Assembly (NCBI RefSeq): GCF_914271435.1
Contig: NZ_CAJZAI010000001.1
Coordinates: forward strand, 248,001 to 312,000
Source of the DNA: Cupriavidus laharis
GTDB taxonomy: Bacteria; Pseudomonadota; Gammaproteobacteria; Burkholderiales; Burkholderiaceae
Direction: 5' to 3'
Length of the DNA: 64,000 nucleotides
Shown: positions 62,684 through 64,000 of the stretch, piece by piece
Position numbering within the stretch: position 1 is the stretch's first letter
Layout of the letters: each line of letters begins with the position of its first letter
Program-made: the position numbers and the translations under genes
The notes under the pieces: generated by a model
Seen by the model: only the letters and a program-made list of their open reading frames with translations
Told to the model about the DNA's origin: nothing
Database searches by the model: none

Positions 62684-63079
62684 TCAGCGGCTGCCGTCGC
62701 GGCCGCGCGCCTGCCAGCCCGGGCCAATGCTGACCGGGCGGGTGTCGTTGCGGTTGGTTTCGTTCTGGCTGGTGCGTTCCGGCTGGCGGGAGCGGTTGTC
62801 TTCGCGGCCTTGAGGGGCGTTCGGCCGGCCGCTCAGGCGGTCATCGGCGCGCGCACGCGCTTCCATGCGATCGATCTGTGCCTGCACATGGTCTCGGCTC
62901 TCGGCGCGCACGCTGGCCATCTGCCAGCCACCCGCAGCCTGCACGCGCGGGGCGCGGGCCTCGGCATTCAGGCGAGGCCAGAACGTGACTTGTGCATGGC
63001 TTGCGGCAACGGCGCCGATCAAGCCCGCAGCTGCGAGGATGCCAGCCGCCAAGTCGCGCAGGAGTGAGCGGGTGAACAT
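62684..63079 (-). CDS. Hypothetical exported protein
   Basis: A 131-residue protein with a signal peptide (RDLAAGILAAAGLIGAVAAS, cut near AHA or SHA at about residue 29). The mature part is hydrophilic, rich in Arg, Asn and Gln, and looks disordered after residue 80 (REDNRSRQPERTSQNETNRN). Around 33-60 it reads FWPRLNAEARAPRVQAAGGW. No family recognised. Confidence 0.6.
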   Translation of the reverse strand: MFTRSLLRDLAAGILAAAGLIGAVAASHAQVTFWPRLNAEARAPRVQAAGGWQMASVRAESRDHVQAQIDRMEARARADDRLSGRPNAPQGREDNRSRQPERTSQNETNRNDTRPVSIGPGWQARGRDGSR

Positions 63080-63223
63080 GCGGAATCCCAGGGTCCTGAC
63101 GCGCAGCGTTGTAGTTTCAAAGTTGGGTTCATGGTACGCATGGGGTATCAGCCCGCCTATGCCAATCGCGTTACCGGTGTAACGGATTGTTTCGTTGCAT
63201 TTTGGCGGGTTCCGCAGCGGGTT

Positions 63224-64000
63224 TCAGGGCGCGTAGCGTATCCGGTAAATGGCGCCCGCGAGGTCATCACTGACAAGCAGCGACCCGTCCGGTGCTACCA
63301 GTACATCGACCGGCCGGCCCCAGGGTGTGCCGCGCTGTAGCCAGCCTTGCGCAAACACCTCCTGGCGCAATGCCTTGCCGTCTGTGCCCAGTACCACCCG
63401 CACGATCCGGTAACCGACACGCTCGCTGCGATTCCAGCTGCCGTGCTCGGCAATGAAGACGTTGTTGCGATACTCGGCCGGAAACTGCGTGCCGGTGTAG
63501 AAGCGCATGCCGAGTGCGGCAACGTGCGCACCTAGCCTGGCGACGGGCGGCACGAACTCGGAGCAGGCGCGCTGCTTGCCGAATTCGGGGTCGGGGATGT
63601 TGCCCGCATGGCAGAACGGATAGCCGAAATGCTGACCGGCCTGCGTGGCGTGGTTGAGTTCGTCGTCAGGCTGGTCGTCGCCGAGGTAGTCGCGCCCGTT
63701 GTCGGTGAACCACAGTTCGTGCGTCACGGGATGCCAGTCGAATCCGACTGAGTTGCGCACGCCGCGCGCCACCACCTGCAGGCCCGAGCCGTCGGGTCTC
63801 ATCTTCATGATGTTGGCGTAGCGGTTCTCGTCCGGCGCGCAGATATTGCAGGGTGCGCCGACTGGAACGTAGAGAAAGCCATCCGGGCCGAAGGCGATGA
63901 ACTTCCAGCCGTGGGTCGTTTCCTTGGGAAACCGGTCGGTGACGACGACCGGCGTCGGCGGGTTGTCCAGCCGCGCCTCGATGTCATCGAGCCGGACGAT
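63224..64000 (-). CDS. Sorbosone/PQQ-type glucose dehydrogenase-like protein (C-terminal part)
   Basis: 258 residues are visible; the N-terminus lies beyond base 64000 and the frame stays open to the edge. The sequence fits the soluble glucose/sorbosone dehydrogenase beta-propeller (GSDH): WKFIAFGPDGFLYVPVGAPC, NICAPDENRYANIMKMRPDG, the GVRNSVGFDWHPVTHELWFT-D-NGRD signature and the C-terminal VAPDGSLLVSDDLAGAIYRI. Such proteins oxidise aldoses with PQQ in the periplasm, but many homologues are of unknown substrate. Signal peptide cannot be judged. Confidence 0.85.
   Translation of the reverse strand: MVRLDDIEARLDNPPTPVVVTDRFPKETTHGWKFIAFGPDGFLYVPVGAPCNICAPDENRYANIMKMRPDGSGLQVVARGVRNSVGFDWHPVTHELWFTDNGRDYLGDDQPDDELNHATQAGQHFGYPFCHAGNIPDPEFGKQRACSEFVPPVARLGAHVAALGMRFYTGTQFPAEYRNNVFIAEHGSWNRSERVGYRIVRVVLGTDGKALRQEVFAQGWLQRGTPWGRPVDVLVAPDGSLLVSDDLAGAIYRIRYAP

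Noticed and set aside
1..64000. CRISPR arrays, rRNA, insertion sequences and canonical tRNA genes
   Set aside because: No regularly spaced direct repeats, rRNA segments or transposase-like proteins were seen, and no tRNA was recognised apart from the tRNA-like end of tmRNA. A covariance-model search would settle the tRNA point.

Overview
The window reads as a 64 kb chromosomal segment of a high-GC betaproteobacterium of the Burkholderiales, most likely Cupriavidus or a close Ralstonia relative. This is inferred from gene order (gyrA, serC, pheA, hisC, tyrA, aroA, cmk, rpsA, ihfB, lapA, lapB, ugd, hldA, hldD), a tmRNA tag reading ANDERYALAA, and a pair of cyanophycin synthetases beside their companion ABC/DUF1854 genes. 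No database search was possible; family names come from motifs and memory.

Layout. 1-4.3 kb: the end of a LysR regulator diverging from a D-amino-acid dehydrogenase, then two periplasmic amino-acid-binding proteins and one permease, with no ATPase gene. 4.3-12.6 kb: a cyanophycin locus, cphA' and cphA on the minus strand, diverging from an ABC exporter-like protein with an unusual N-terminus and a DUF1854 protein. 13.15-21.17 kb: an 8 kb genomic island in the 3' end of ssrA (tmRNA). It has a P4-type integrase next to ssrA, an AlpA-type regulator, a primase-polymerase/helicase fusion and several unknown genes. A degenerate copy of the tmRNA end, followed by what is probably the displaced ssrA terminator, marks the far end.

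21.6-24 kb: gph, ubiG and an OmpA-family protein. 24.2-44 kb: a long plus-strand housekeeping run: gyrA, a DUF2059 protein, the aromatic/serine/histidine biosynthesis cluster serC-pheA-hisC-tyrA-aroA, cmk-rpsA-ihfB, the LPS assembly and precursor genes lapA-lapB-ugd-hldA-hldD, then comEA, a nucleobase permease and cysM. 45-48.4 kb: a minus-strand operon of three glycosyltransferases (GT9-GT8-GT9), probably for LPS core or another surface glycan. 48.5-54.2 kb: mltB, a histone-deacetylase-like amidohydrolase, an enoyl-CoA hydratase and a metNIQ methionine importer. 54.4-58 kb: etfB-etfA and an acyl-CoA dehydrogenase, an electron-transfer unit for acyl-CoA oxidation. 58.1-60 kb: dadA diverging from an Lrp-type regulator. 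60-64 kb: a radical SAM protein, small unknown proteins, a TM2 protein and a truncated sorbosone/glucose dehydrogenase-like gene at the edge.

The least explained parts are the cyanophycin-linked ABC/DUF1854 pair with its diverged synthetase paralog, and the ssrA island, which carries its own replication protein, a duplicated gene tail and structured repeats.
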